From the NCBI GenBank assembly GCA_021604805.1, contig BQJR01000003.1, positions 310,001 to 374,000 of the forward strand: a DNA stretch of 64,000 bases, in the 5' to 3' direction. Of the stretch, positions 54,001-61,211 are shown in pieces. The number at the start of each line of letters is the position of its first letter. Position 1 is the stretch's first letter. The position numbers were made by a program, and so were the translations under genes. Source of the stretch: Planctomycetota bacterium (GTDB lineage: Bacteria > Planctomycetota > B15-G4). The notes beneath the pieces were generated by a model that ran no database searches, was not told the origin of the DNA, and saw nothing but the letters and a program-made list of their open reading frames with translations.

Positions 54001-54543
54001 GTGTCGCGCGAGGGCGAGCGCGCACCGCTGCGCCTGGTGATCGGCGAGCTGGCCTGGTGCGAGCTGCCGGCGGGCTCGCGTCACGTGCTGCCGGGCGTTT
54101 CCGCCACGGCGTACAAACAGGTGTTCGGCGCGCGACTCTCCCACGACGGCAAGCGCTTGGCCGCGATCGTCTACGTGCCGCTGCTCGACACGCAAGCCGC
54201 CGAAGGTGTCGACGACTGCCAACTCATGCTCTGGGATCTCGAACACGACACGCTGCTCTGGAGCGCACAGGTCGATCCGCAGGTCGCGCATGTCGCGCCC
54301 GCCTTGGGACAAGACGGCGCTCTCGTGCTCACTGCCGAACTCAACGGAGCGGTCTCACTGCGCGACGGCGCCAACGGCGAGGTGCTGCTGCGTTGGCAAG
54401 CGCACACGAGCGCCGGCCTGCAAGCGCTCGAGATCCTCGGAAGCGGCACGCGCGTGTCGAGCCGCTCGGCGGCGGGCGAGGTCAAGACCTGGGAACTCGC
54501 CGAGTTGCGTCGCCAACTCGCGGAGCTCGCGCTCGACTTCTGA
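51004..54543 (+). CDS. Membrane Ser/Thr protein kinase with C-terminal WD40-like propeller
   Basis: 1179 residues. An N-terminal helix (FLRRYAEDARRGVALGVEHYQALYP) is the usual opening of planctomycete kinases linked to ECF sigmas. The Hanks kinase domain spans about 65-345: glycine loop GRGGQGVVHRA, Lys95 (VALKLL), HRDVKPANVM with Asp201, DFGLAR and APERLSGE. One membrane helix (about 365-388) leads to a coiled coil with AAERERLAAESERLAATRER, then a long WD40-like beta-propeller. Kinase and propeller lie on opposite sides of the membrane. TAAGCT at 50902-50907 may be the -10 box. Stop to stop distance to the sigma factor is 7 bases. Confidence 0.92.
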   Translation: MTASDPVAERIVLEFLRRYAEDARRGVALGVEHYQALYPQHAARIALEWDALQQPEDNPTRRLGPYRLHEVLGRGGQGVVHRAVDERIGRTVALKLLPGLAGEDGLPARVQREVEAIARLDHPGLGVVYEAGVLEGQVFLAMRYVPGRSLAELMSERSVAAHSGDAPTRGRRDRLRDDVGLVEKLARALHTAHEAGVVHRDVKPANVMIHESGEPVLLDFGLARADDSELATLTASGELLGTTAYMAPERLSGEGSADRRVDVWSLGVLLYELLTGRRPFEGPGMDELSRRIRVEEPSDPRRLERGIPRDLAVVLGTALEKDLGRRYPTALDFAEELARVRAGRPVHAKPPNPLGRLRRWAWRHQALAALTLVVLAALIGSAWAALAFSDLADAERESRESVEALNTELQTRQQELVAAVEREQLAAERERLAAESERLAATRERDARRAAEALLVQRGAERAELLQLNGALGRRWEMLDTLAAAAATRTELAAPLPDDLPSRLRLRNLATSALLTPDARHDRVIQRSSLGAGRFSKDASRLALTWVAPDFQSSGVRILNTSTGAEELRMDASYLVSNSFSVTLAEDGAHLVIPRSDAISVWRTRDAHHAQQVTIPEDIGPTDKVSRWEVAFFPGERYLVGVGAPGHHPTLPAGWAIWDLGSGDTVQSRAGSPDMNDWLAFAPDDSHLLLPVSATRMQLLRLPVSAEGAPKIAELEAPAEVRAALLDMGADPEVTLLLRPADSPVDEIARMALDGELLARRALPARSSEDCGLLRRSPDGATLALATEHGDLLLLDAQDLSPRLRIPAHSPRRLEDLRFSADGNEVLSHSPQEGSDAWELVATPGLEHTLPLRPQKERALAWSGDGQLVAALPTGHRAPSLSRPDGSTRDLPRLELPDGAAPLELLALDATGARVAAVAEGAAWLWTLPDARPTSLPCPDDGTPLALAFGPDGAPRLLTRRADGNEELVRLDTGEAHELPGFTREHWITPDASLQRALLVSREGERAPLRLVIGELAWCELPAGSRHVLPGVSATAYKQVFGARLSHDGKRLAAIVYVPLLDTQAAEGVDDCQLMLWDLEHDTLLWSAQVDPQVAHVAPALGQDGALVLTAELNGAVSLRDGANGEVLLRWQAHTSAGLQALEILGSGTRVSSRSAAGEVKTWELAELRRQLAELALDF

Positions 54544-54550
54544 GCGTGCT

Positions 54551-55108
54551 TCAGTCGCGTTCGAGCAGCTCGTTGGCCGCGGGCAGTTGTTGCAAGCGCG
54601 CGCGCAGACGTTGCCAGCGCTTCTTGGCCGTCTCCTCGCTGCACTCGATCAGGCGCGCGACCTCCGCGAGTTGCAAGCCTTCGAGCCCGCGCCAGACCAG
54701 GAGCTTGCGATCCTCGTCGTCGAGCTCGGACACGCGCCGCAGGAAGCGCAGCAAGCCTTCGTCGCGGGCCACGCGTCGACTGAGTGTGGTCGCGTCTTCG
54801 GGGACACCACCGGCGTGACTGCCGAGCAGGTCGGGACCGAAACCGCGAGCCCGCGCGCGCGCCGCCTGACGCAACATGTCGGCGGCCACGTGACTCGCCA
54901 CGCCGAAGACCCAGCGCCGGAAGCTGCCGCGCGTGGCGTCGAACTTGGCGTAGCTGCGGTAGGCCTGGAAGCAGACTTCTTGCACCAGGTCGTCGGCTTC
55001 CACATAGCGACCGAGCACGGCCTGGCACTGCAGCACGGCCCACGCGCGCAGGGCGGAGGCCATGCCGGCGTACTGTTCGCTGAAGGCGCCGGCGTCGGGA
55101 AGCGACAT
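54551..55108 (-). CDS. ECF sigma factor, Rhodopirellula/Verrucomicrobium type
   Basis: 185 residues from ATG 55108. Region 2 reads VEADDLVQEVCFQAYRSYAKFDATRGSFRRWVFGVASHVAADMLR and region 4 LDDEDRKLLVWRGLEGLQLAEVARLIECSEETAKKRWQRLRARL. The group is typically found beside Ser/Thr kinases in planctomycetes, exactly the context here. A TACGAT box ends 8 bases before the ATG. No anti-sigma gene is adjacent, so the kinase may be the controlling partner. Confidence 0.88.
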   Translation of the reverse strand: MSLPDAGAFSEQYAGMASALRAWAVLQCQAVLGRYVEADDLVQEVCFQAYRSYAKFDATRGSFRRWVFGVASHVAADMLRQAARARARGFGPDLLGSHAGGVPEDATTLSRRVARDEGLLRFLRRVSELDDEDRKLLVWRGLEGLQLAEVARLIECSEETAKKRWQRLRARLQQLPAANELLERD

Positions 55109-55116
55109 GGGCGGCC

Positions 55117-55122
55117 ATCGTA
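55117..55122 (-). promoter_or_regulatory. Putative -10 element TACGAT of the sigma factor gene
   Basis: On the minus strand TACGAT ends 8 bases before the ATG at 55108; a GTGGAC 17 bases further upstream is a possible -35 element. Confidence 0.45.
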
Positions 55123-55227
55123 GGCCCGCCGAAGGTCGCGTCCACCTTTTCGCGCGCGCCCCGGCTGGCTCCTGCGGGAGGCCGTCGGGCGGCGGCGCGT
55201 CCGAATCGGCGCCGGTCCCGCGCACGA

Positions 55228-55653
55228 TCAGCGCATGCCTTGCTGCATGGCGTCGCCCATCGACTCCATCAATTCCGAGGCCTGCTCGCGCAACTCGGGG
55301 TTCATCACCAAGTTCATCACGGCTGCCTGCATGCGTTGTTGCGCCGCCGCCAGTTGTTGGCTGCTCTCGGCGAGCTTCTGCGCCGTCCCTGAGTTGACGG
55401 CCCACTGCTTGGCCTGTTCCTTCCACTCCTTCGCGTGCTCGGCGAGCTCCTCACCCAGCGCGCGCATCTTCGGCTTGGCGGCTTGCAGCGAGGCCGAGTC
55501 CGTCACGCCCTCCAGGATGTCGGCCATCTCGTTCATGACGTCGAGTTGCACGTCGACGACATCGTCGACATCCACGCCACCTCCGCCGCATGCGAGGCTC
55601 AGCGCGACGAGCGCTCCGGCGAACAATCTCAGGCTGCTACGGGCGAACGACAT
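55228..55653 (-). CDS. Small helical lipoprotein
   Basis: 141 residues with a lipobox (LVALSLAC at about residues 15-22). The mature protein is nearly all helix, with heptad-like runs rich in Ala, Glu, Gln and Met (AEHAKEWKEQAKQWAV, LAESSQQLAAAQQRMQAAV). AAGGAAC lies 7 bases before the ATG. No family is recognised. It follows the sigma factor in the same orientation reading toward it with 119 bases between. Confidence 0.65.
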   Translation of the reverse strand: MSFARSSLRLFAGALVALSLACGGGGVDVDDVVDVQLDVMNEMADILEGVTDSASLQAAKPKMRALGEELAEHAKEWKEQAKQWAVNSGTAQKLAESSQQLAAAQQRMQAAVMNLVMNPELREQASELMESMGDAMQQGMR

Positions 55654-55796
55654 GACGGTGTTCCTTGAAGAGTGGCGGATCAGGGCGCCGGACGATGAGC
55701 GAGTCGCCCGCGACGCGGCGTGGGCGAGGGTTGAGTCACGCGCGGCAAGTCGCCGCCGCGGACTCGTGATGCGTGATGCAAGTGCGCCACGAAAGG

Positions 55797-55832
55797 GCGC
55801 GGCCGGGGCGTTGCACCGCGCCCCGGCCGCGC
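55797..55832 (-). terminator. Terminator-like hairpin after the TIG-like secreted protein
   Basis: A 14-base-pair GC-only stem (55797-55810 with 55819-55832) and 8-base loop, directly downstream of the minus-strand gene ending at 55841. CTTTCG follows it on that strand. Confidence 0.65.
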
Positions 55833-55840
55833 GCTTCGGA

Positions 55841-57451
55841 TCAGCCTCCCGTGACTGTGCCGAAGCCTGGATCGTAGAGCGGGATCTCGAAGGTGCCGCT
55901 GAGCGTCTGCGTCATCTCGGTCGGGCCGGCGCCCTTCGACACCGTGCCCGTGAAGCTGCCCGTGAAGCAGCCCAGGATCCCGAACTGGTTGTTCGGCGCG
56001 GCGGTGTAGTCGGTGATCGTGACCGACATGCTGGAGTTGAGGTTCTCGTCGAACTTCTGGCTCCAGATCTCCAAGCCGAGCTGCAGCGTGAAGGCCGTGA
56101 TGCCGTCGCCGGAGGGGACTTCGATGTGGTCAAAGGTGGCGGGCGTGGCCGTGGTGCCGGGCTCGAAGCTCACGTTGAACGAGATGACCTGCGCGGGGAA
56201 ACCTTCGCCGCCGTCTTCGGTGCCGGTGGTGAGTCGCACGGTGCCGGGGCCGCCGATGTCGGCGAGCGCGATGCTCTCCTGAGGGTCGCCTTCGAAGGCG
56301 CCGGTCATGCTGCCGATGGCGTCGGTGAACGGTTGGCAGGGCCCGTTGAACACGGGCTCTTCCTCTTGCGAGGGCGCCGTGACCAGGCCACTGAAGCAGA
56401 GGACGGCGGGGCCGTCGCACTCGCCGTCGCTGCCTTCGGGCGTGAAGCGGATCTTGCCGCACACGAAGAGCACCATGGTCTCGTCGTCGATCGACACGAC
56501 TTGCACCGCGATGTCTTCACCCTTCGCGTTGACCCCTGAGGTCCACACGCACTGCGTGCCGTCCTTGGCGGTCTCGGTGTAGAGGATCTGGGCGCCGTCG
56601 TCGGAGAGCGTGAACATGTCGCCCGCTTCGAGGTCGGCGACCAAGCCCGGCATCTGGATGCCGAAGGCCTTGGGCGCTTTCTTCGAGCCGCTCAGCAGAC
56701 CCACGCTGACGGTGTCGGGATCGCCGAGGGCTTCGTCGATGCCGATGAACTTCTTCTTCGCCTTGAAAGGCTTCTGCCCGACGAAGTTGATCACGGCCGA
56801 GAAGCCGCCGACCTTGCCGGTGCTGCCCGTGACTTCGAGTGCGTTCTTGAGCGTGCCGGTGCCGAGACGGTTCTGCAGCGACACGGGCCAGTTGCCGTTG
56901 GCCACCTTCGGCACCTTGAAAGTCACGGCGGTCACGGGATCGGAGCCGCCTTCATCGACCACGGTCACGTCGGTGATCTTGGCCTTCTTGCTGCCCACGA
57001 AGACCTTGTGCGCGCCGACCGTGCCGTAGTCGCGCACCATCATCACGACCTCTTGCTTGGGCGACGCGCTCTCGGGCGCCACCGAATCGACCGTCGGCGG
57101 CACGAGATCGATCGTGTCCTCCGACTCACTCACGATGTTCTTCTTGACCTTCAGGCCGATGCTGAACGTGCCTTCGAAGGCCTTCTTGAGCGTGACGTCC
57201 ACGTAGTCACTCTCGACTCCTTCGCCGAGGGTCCCGCTGCCCACGACCTTCAGCTTGGTCTTCTTGGCGAGCTCGCCGTCTTGCACGAGCACGAGCTTGG
57301 GCTTGCTGCCGAGGTCGGTGCCGAACACACGGATGACGTCGCCGAGCGTGGCGGTGTCGAGGTCGATGCTCTCGACTTCCTGGGCAGCGCTGAGGGGGGT
57401 CAAGGAGGCGATGGCGAGCGCGAGGCCGGCCAAGAATCGTGGTGCAAACAT
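55841..57451 (-). CDS. Secreted protein with IPT/TIG-like domains
   Basis: 536 residues from ATG 57451, which has a strong AAGGAGA about 7 bases upstream. Signal peptide RFLAGLALAIASLTPLSAAQ. Residues 25-115 and 115-210 look like two IPT/TIG-type beta domains (VIRVFGTDLGSKPKLVLVQDGE; PTVDSVAPESASPKQEVVMMVRDYG; VFVGSKKAKITDV). The rest is a beta-rich region with a GPGTVRLTTGTEDGGEG segment. It ends FGTVTGG with no anchor. No enzyme motif. Probably a surface or secreted binding protein. Confidence 0.7.
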   Translation of the reverse strand: MFAPRFLAGLALAIASLTPLSAAQEVESIDLDTATLGDVIRVFGTDLGSKPKLVLVQDGELAKKTKLKVVGSGTLGEGVESDYVDVTLKKAFEGTFSIGLKVKKNIVSESEDTIDLVPPTVDSVAPESASPKQEVVMMVRDYGTVGAHKVFVGSKKAKITDVTVVDEGGSDPVTAVTFKVPKVANGNWPVSLQNRLGTGTLKNALEVTGSTGKVGGFSAVINFVGQKPFKAKKKFIGIDEALGDPDTVSVGLLSGSKKAPKAFGIQMPGLVADLEAGDMFTLSDDGAQILYTETAKDGTQCVWTSGVNAKGEDIAVQVVSIDDETMVLFVCGKIRFTPEGSDGECDGPAVLCFSGLVTAPSQEEEPVFNGPCQPFTDAIGSMTGAFEGDPQESIALADIGGPGTVRLTTGTEDGGEGFPAQVISFNVSFEPGTTATPATFDHIEVPSGDGITAFTLQLGLEIWSQKFDENLNSSMSVTITDYTAAPNNQFGILGCFTGSFTGTVSKGAGPTEMTQTLSGTFEIPLYDPGFGTVTGG

Positions 57452-57658
57452 GCTGCGGTCTCCTTCATCGAGGGCGCCGGTGCGCGCCGCCGAGAGGCGT
57501 GGGATCTGGGGCCGCCCAGACATCGGGACGGCGCTTCGAAAACCCCTTCGCTGGAGCGGGACCGCGGGGGACAGGAAAACTCGGGAGCGCAACGAACGGC
57601 CCTCGGATCGTTGGCTGCGACGCCCGAAACCAGACCACTCAGCAACCTGCTGACGGAC

Positions 57659-58789
57659 TCAGGCCATCGAGCGCTCGCGTCCACCGCTGTCGAGGCGCTT
57701 GGCCAGCATGCGGTGGAAATGGTGCACGCCGAGCTCGTGCGCGGGCGCGTACCGCCCGCGGCCGTAGAGTCGCGCACGCAGCCCCTCGGCCACCGCTTCC
57801 ACGACCTCTTCGTCTTGCGCCTCCACGACATCGAGCGGACCGCCGGCGCCGCGCGAGCGCAGGCTCGGCTCGGCCACGAAGGGCAGGAAGCGCACGCGCG
57901 TGCGTCGCGGACCGAGCGGCTCGACAACGTTGAGCGACAGCCCCCACGGGTACACGTTGAGCATCGTGCCGGGCAGCAACCACAGGTAGTAGGCGGCCAG
58001 GCGCGCGTCGGCGTCGGGGTGATCGGCGGGCAGCTCGAGCACGACGTCACCCTCGGCCGCGCGCGCGGTCTGCAGCACGCCATGTGGCAGCAGCTCGGTG
58101 GCGTAGCCGCCGGGATCGAGGACGCCCGCGAGCTCGGGATGCACGAAGGGGATGTGGAAGCCTTCGAGGTAGTTGTCCACGTAGAGCGCCCAGTGTGCCT
58201 CGATCTCGAAGTCGGCGGCGCTGTCGGCGTCGAAACAATGCGGGCGCGCGAGCAAGGGCGCGAGACGTTCGGCCCCCGCGCTCCAAGCGCTGAAGTCGAC
58301 CTCCGGCGCGAGACTGGTGAAGCGCACGGGGCCGAGGCGCTCCAAGGGCAAGGCCGGCAAGTTGTCGCTGGCGGACGGGAAAGCCTGCGCGCCTTCGAAG
58401 CCGGGAGCCGCGATGAGCTCGCCGTTCAGCCCGAAGCGCCGACCGTGGTAGCGGCAACGCAGCTGCGGGCCGGGGTTGTGTTCGGCGCAGAGCAGATGAC
58501 CGCGGTGTGTGCAGACGTTGCTGAGCAAGCGTTCGCGTGTGTTCGCCGCGCCCTCTGCGAGCAGGCTGTGCAGCAGCGGTTCGTCGAGGCTGCCGGGAAG
58601 CAAGCGGAAGGGGCGCGCGCCCGACGCGCTCCCGGCGTGGGCCGTGGCCAGCTCGGGCAAAGCCTGCCACGTGGCAGCGAAGACGCGCTCCAGCTGCAGC
58701 GCGTAGAAAGCGGGATCGCCGTAGAAGGCGGCGGGCGGGGTCCACGCGCGGCGGATGTCCGCGTCGATGTCGAGGCGTAGGGGATTCAT
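57659..58789 (-). CDS. Rieske non-haem iron oxygenase, alpha-subunit type
   Basis: 376 residues, no signal peptide. The Rieske [2Fe-2S] site is complete: Cys93-x-His95 (CTHRG) and Cys112-x2-His115 (CRYHG). The mononuclear iron site shows in DNYLEGFHIPFVHPEL with His212 and His217, with Asp205 as bridge residue. Homologous proteins include choline monooxygenase-like and other hydroxylases of quaternary amines and aromatics. No ferredoxin or reductase gene is present. Its ATG overlaps the stop of the fifth lipoprotein gene (ATGA, 58786-58789), so it is the last gene of a lipoprotein operon. Confidence 0.92.
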   Translation of the reverse strand: MNPLRLDIDADIRRAWTPPAAFYGDPAFYALQLERVFAATWQALPELATAHAGSASGARPFRLLPGSLDEPLLHSLLAEGAANTRERLLSNVCTHRGHLLCAEHNPGPQLRCRYHGRRFGLNGELIAAPGFEGAQAFPSASDNLPALPLERLGPVRFTSLAPEVDFSAWSAGAERLAPLLARPHCFDADSAADFEIEAHWALYVDNYLEGFHIPFVHPELAGVLDPGGYATELLPHGVLQTARAAEGDVVLELPADHPDADARLAAYYLWLLPGTMLNVYPWGLSLNVVEPLGPRRTRVRFLPFVAEPSLRSRGAGGPLDVVEAQDEEVVEAVAEGLRARLYGRGRYAPAHELGVHHFHRMLAKRLDSGGRERSMA

Positions 58790-59181
58790 GGTTCGGACGC
58801 AGCCTCCTCACGTTCGCGCGCGGAACGCGTCTCCTCGCGCAGGCCGAAGGAGAGCAGCACGCCCTGGGTGTCGAAGAGCAGCGCGAGGCGGTCGCTGCCG
58901 CCTTCGCCCTGCGAGTTCTCGTAGATCGCGAAGAGCGGAATCAGTAACAGGCGCGAGGAGTGACTCTCACTGCGGCGCCAGACATAGAGGTCACCCGAGA
59001 AGGTACGACGCAGGCTGGCGGGCGCGCCGAGCAACTCCAGCGCATCGGGCAGGGTGCTCACGCCGGGTTGCAGCGCGCTGAGTTCGGAGGCGCTCGGGAG
59101 CGCACGTCCCGCGATGCGGTGTTCGATGGCGCAAGCGCCGAGCCCTGCGAAGCAGGCCGCGAAGAGGAGCGCGCGTCTCAT
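58786..59181 (-). CDS. BamE/SmpA-like small lipoprotein 5
   Basis: 131 residues. Lipobox GLGAC with Cys17. Pattern after the Cys: CAIEHRIAGRALPSASELSAL, then GVSTLPDALELLGAPA, a DLYVWRRSES strand, a hydrophobic RLLLIPLFAIYEN strand and DRLALLFDTQGVL. The order resembles BamE/SmpA domains (G-x-x-x-x-x-V/A-x-x-x-L-G-x-P followed by a W-containing strand and FD-x-x-G-x-L). It is the fifth similar lipoprotein in a row, coupled to the fourth upstream and to the Rieske gene downstream. Confidence 0.7.
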   Translation of the reverse strand: MRRALLFAACFAGLGACAIEHRIAGRALPSASELSALQPGVSTLPDALELLGAPASLRRTFSGDLYVWRRSESHSSRLLLIPLFAIYENSQGEGGSDRLALLFDTQGVLLSFGLREETRSAREREEAASEP

Positions 59182-59813
59182 GGCTGCGACTCCGTGACAG
59201 AGGCAGCGGGCTTCGCGTGCGTGTCGAGCGGCGCGTTGTTGGAGGACGAGTCGCTCGCGGCTGCCGCGCCGCCAGCGCCCCAGCGCTGACCATCGATCGC
59301 GGCGTGGCGCAGCTTGCCGGCGCGATCGAAACTGAGCATCAGGCTGCGGTCGCGCTGATCGCCGTCGAGGCGGCCGTAGAGCGGCAGCGCCACGGGTGCC
59401 ACGAAGCCGGAGTGCAAGTTGAGCGTGTCGAGCTCGATCTCGCGCCAGCGGTACACGAACACGTCGCCGTCGACCAAGCCGAGCACTTCGCCGGGCGGGC
59501 CGAAGCGCTGCAAGGCCTCGGCTTGCGTGGCGGGCAACGCGGCCGTGTCGTCGAAGACCGGGCGCTCCCCCCAGGCGAACGCGCGATCCGACACGACGGC
59601 TGGCGTGACGCGCGCGAGCGCGTCGTTGAGCGCCACGATGCTGCAGGCCGGCGCGAACGCGAGCGCGAAACAGGCGGCGAGCGCTGCGCGGGTGGCCCAC
59701 GGAACACGCAGCGCGAGGTGCGAGCGCTGCCGACGCGTCTCGCGCGCGGGGCAGTCAGTCTGCCGCGGCACATCGTGCGCAGGGAGGCGATCGCGAGCGT
59801 GAGCGTGAGTCAT
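59178..59813 (-). CDS. BamE/SmpA-like small lipoprotein 4
   Basis: 211 residues with a 45-residue basic N-terminal extension before the signal helix (TRAALAACFALAFAPAC, lipid Cys57). After the Cys an unusual insert (residues about 70-90) precedes ATQAEALQRFGPPGEVLGLVDGDVFVYRWREIELD, the common core, then VALPLYGRLDG and SLMLSFDRAGKLRHAAID. The C-terminal 35 residues are Ala/Ser/Asn-rich. The upstream overlap with lipoprotein 3 is ATGA at 59810-59813. A later start shortening the N-terminus cannot be excluded. Confidence 0.7.
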   Translation of the reverse strand: MTHAHARDRLPAHDVPRQTDCPARETRRQRSHLALRVPWATRAALAACFALAFAPACSIVALNDALARVTPAVVSDRAFAWGERPVFDDTAALPATQAEALQRFGPPGEVLGLVDGDVFVYRWREIELDTLNLHSGFVAPVALPLYGRLDGDQRDRSLMLSFDRAGKLRHAAIDGQRWGAGGAAAASDSSSNNAPLDTHAKPAASVTESQP

Positions 59814-60226
59814 GGCGCCTCCTCGCGGAAGGCCATGTGCTTGAGCACGTCGTCGGCGTCGAACCAGAGCACGAGGGTACGGCGCGTGATGCGCGTGTCG
59901 CCCCAAGCGAAGAGCACGGGCAGGAAGAACACCGAGGCATCGACGTTCACTTCTTGCCAGGCGAGCACATCGCGATCCACGCGGCCGGGCGTGGTGGGTT
60001 CTTCGAGCAAGTCGCCGAGGCGCACCGCGGAGCGCAGCAGGTCCACGCGATACAGACCGCTGGGCGGGCCGAGCGCATCGAGCGCCTGTTGACGCGTGGT
60101 CCGGCCGCGCTGCAAGCCCGCGATCGCCGCGTCGGACACGGGCACGCCCGCGTGATCGCTGAGCACGATGCAGCTCGGCGACGCGCAGGCCGCGAGCACC
60201 ACGATCCACAGCCAACGTGCGCTCAT
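59810..60226 (-). CDS. BamE/SmpA-like small lipoprotein 3
   Basis: 138 residues from ATG 60226, with lipobox VVLAAC at Cys14. Core: DHAGVPVSDAAIAGLQRGRTTRQQALDALGPPSG, then RDVLAWQEVNVDASVFFLPVLFAWGD and TLVLWFDADDVLKHMAF. The WFDADDVL end corresponds to the FD-x-x-G-x-L of the other members. Coupled by ATGA at both ends. Confidence 0.7.
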   Translation of the reverse strand: MSARWLWIVVLAACASPSCIVLSDHAGVPVSDAAIAGLQRGRTTRQQALDALGPPSGLYRVDLLRSAVRLGDLLEEPTTPGRVDRDVLAWQEVNVDASVFFLPVLFAWGDTRITRRTLVLWFDADDVLKHMAFREEAP

Positions 60227-60705
60227 GACGTGCTCGCCACGGCGGCCACGCGGGCCTGGTCGTCGAACCACACGACCAACATGTCGTGCTCGGTGTCGAT
60301 GTCGAACCACGCGAAGAGCAGCAGCCAGGTGCCGTCGAGCGCAAAACGATCGAGCTGCCAGGTGAAAGCGTGGTCGACGCGCCGGGCGACATCCAGCGCG
60401 TCGCTCAGGCGCACGCGTTCGTCGAGCAGCAGCGCCGTTTCTTCGGCGCTGAGGAACTCGTCGGGCGGACCGAGCAGCGCCAGCGTGTCGTCGAGCGTGC
60501 TCACGCCGATCTGCAACTGCTGCACGGCCGACGCTTCGATGGGCGCGCCGACGCGACCGCGCGCGCCCACGTAGAGGCAGCCCGGCAGCGCGGCGATCAC
60601 GAAAGTCAGCGCCAGCGCGCAGCGGCGCGCGGAGCCGCCCCCACCGTTCACGTCCGTGCCGCGCGCTCTGTTCATCACGCGCCCGTCCATCAAGCGCCCG
60701 TTCAT
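60223..60705 (-). CDS. BamE/SmpA-like small lipoprotein 2
   Basis: 160 residues from the ATG at 60705, which shares a base with the stop of lipoprotein 1 (TGATG). Two more in-frame ATGs at 60690 and 60675 sit in a 15-base tandem repeat, so the true start is ambiguous. Signal ALALTFVIAALPGC (lipobox Cys43). Core: VGAPIEASAVQQLQIGVSTLDDTLALLGPPDEFLS, then HAFTWQLDRFALDGTWLLLFAWFDID and DMLVVWFDDQARVAAV. It is the member with the clearest LLGPPDEF. Confidence 0.7.
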   Translation of the reverse strand: MNGRLMDGRVMNRARGTDVNGGGGSARRCALALTFVIAALPGCLYVGARGRVGAPIEASAVQQLQIGVSTLDDTLALLGPPDEFLSAEETALLLDERVRLSDALDVARRVDHAFTWQLDRFALDGTWLLLFAWFDIDTEHDMLVVWFDDQARVAAVASTS

Positions 60706-60715
60706 CAAGCGCCCC
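60671..60715 (-). repeat. Three tandem 15-base repeats carrying in-frame start codons
   Basis: Read on the minus strand the three imperfect copies each contain an ATG followed by GACGGGCGC or a close variant, giving MNGRL, MDGRV and MNRAR. Since 15 is a multiple of 3, gain or loss of a copy keeps the frame. They cover the start of lipoprotein 2. Confidence 0.7.
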
Positions 60716-61166
60716 CGCCCACGCGTCGCGCGGCGCCGGTCAAGCGCCCGGCCTCGTCGAAGCGCAACTCGAGGCGGTCCAGTTCGGCGTGCTCGTGACG
60801 CCAGCTGAAGAAGTTGAGGAAGGGCAGGAACACGAAGCGCCGGTCGCGCGACCGCTCCTGCGTGTAGCTCAGCGTGTCGGGCAGGAGCAGACGGCCGTCG
60901 TCGGCCACGCGCGGTGCGAGCGGCTCCAGGCGGCGCGCCTGCATCGGGCGCGGCGCGCGGTACTCGTCGGACGGACCGAAGGCTCGCAGCACCTCGGCAC
61001 GCGAGGCCGAACGCGCGAGCAGAGACGCCACGCTCTCAGCGCTCGGCAAGTCGCGACCGGCTTGCCGCTCGATCACGGTGCACGCACCGCAGAGCAGCGC
61101 TCCGCACAAGACGACCCTTCCGAGCACTCTTCGCACGCGTCGTTCCAAGAGAGGAAGGCGCATCAT
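60705..61166 (-). CDS. BamE/SmpA-like small lipoprotein 1
   Basis: 153 residues; tandem ATGs at 61166 and 61163. Signal VLGRVVLCGALLCGAC with lipid Cys29. Core: RQAGRDLPSAESVASLLARSASRAEVLRAFGPSDEYRAP, then RRFVFLPFLNFFSWRHEHAELDRLELRFDEAGRLTGAARR. It is the first gene of the six-gene operon that ends with the Rieske oxygenase. A TATGAT on the minus strand (61167-61162) overlaps the first ATG, so if it is a -10 box, translation must start further in, perhaps at the TTG six codons later. Confidence 0.7.
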   Translation of the reverse strand: MMRLPLLERRVRRVLGRVVLCGALLCGACTVIERQAGRDLPSAESVASLLARSASRAEVLRAFGPSDEYRAPRPMQARRLEPLAPRVADDGRLLLPDTLSYTQERSRDRRFVFLPFLNFFSWRHEHAELDRLELRFDEAGRLTGAARRVGGGA

Positions 61167-61199
61167 AGCCAGCGCGTGCCGTCAGGCCGAGCGGCGCGG

Positions 61200-61205
61200 T
61201 AACCT
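61200..61205 (+). promoter_or_regulatory. Putative -10 element TAACCT of the sulfatase gene
   Basis: TAACCT ends 6 bases before the ATG at 61212. The divergent gap to the lipoprotein operon is only 45 bases, so the two promoters overlap. Confidence 0.4.
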
Positions 61206-61211
61206 GGGCGC

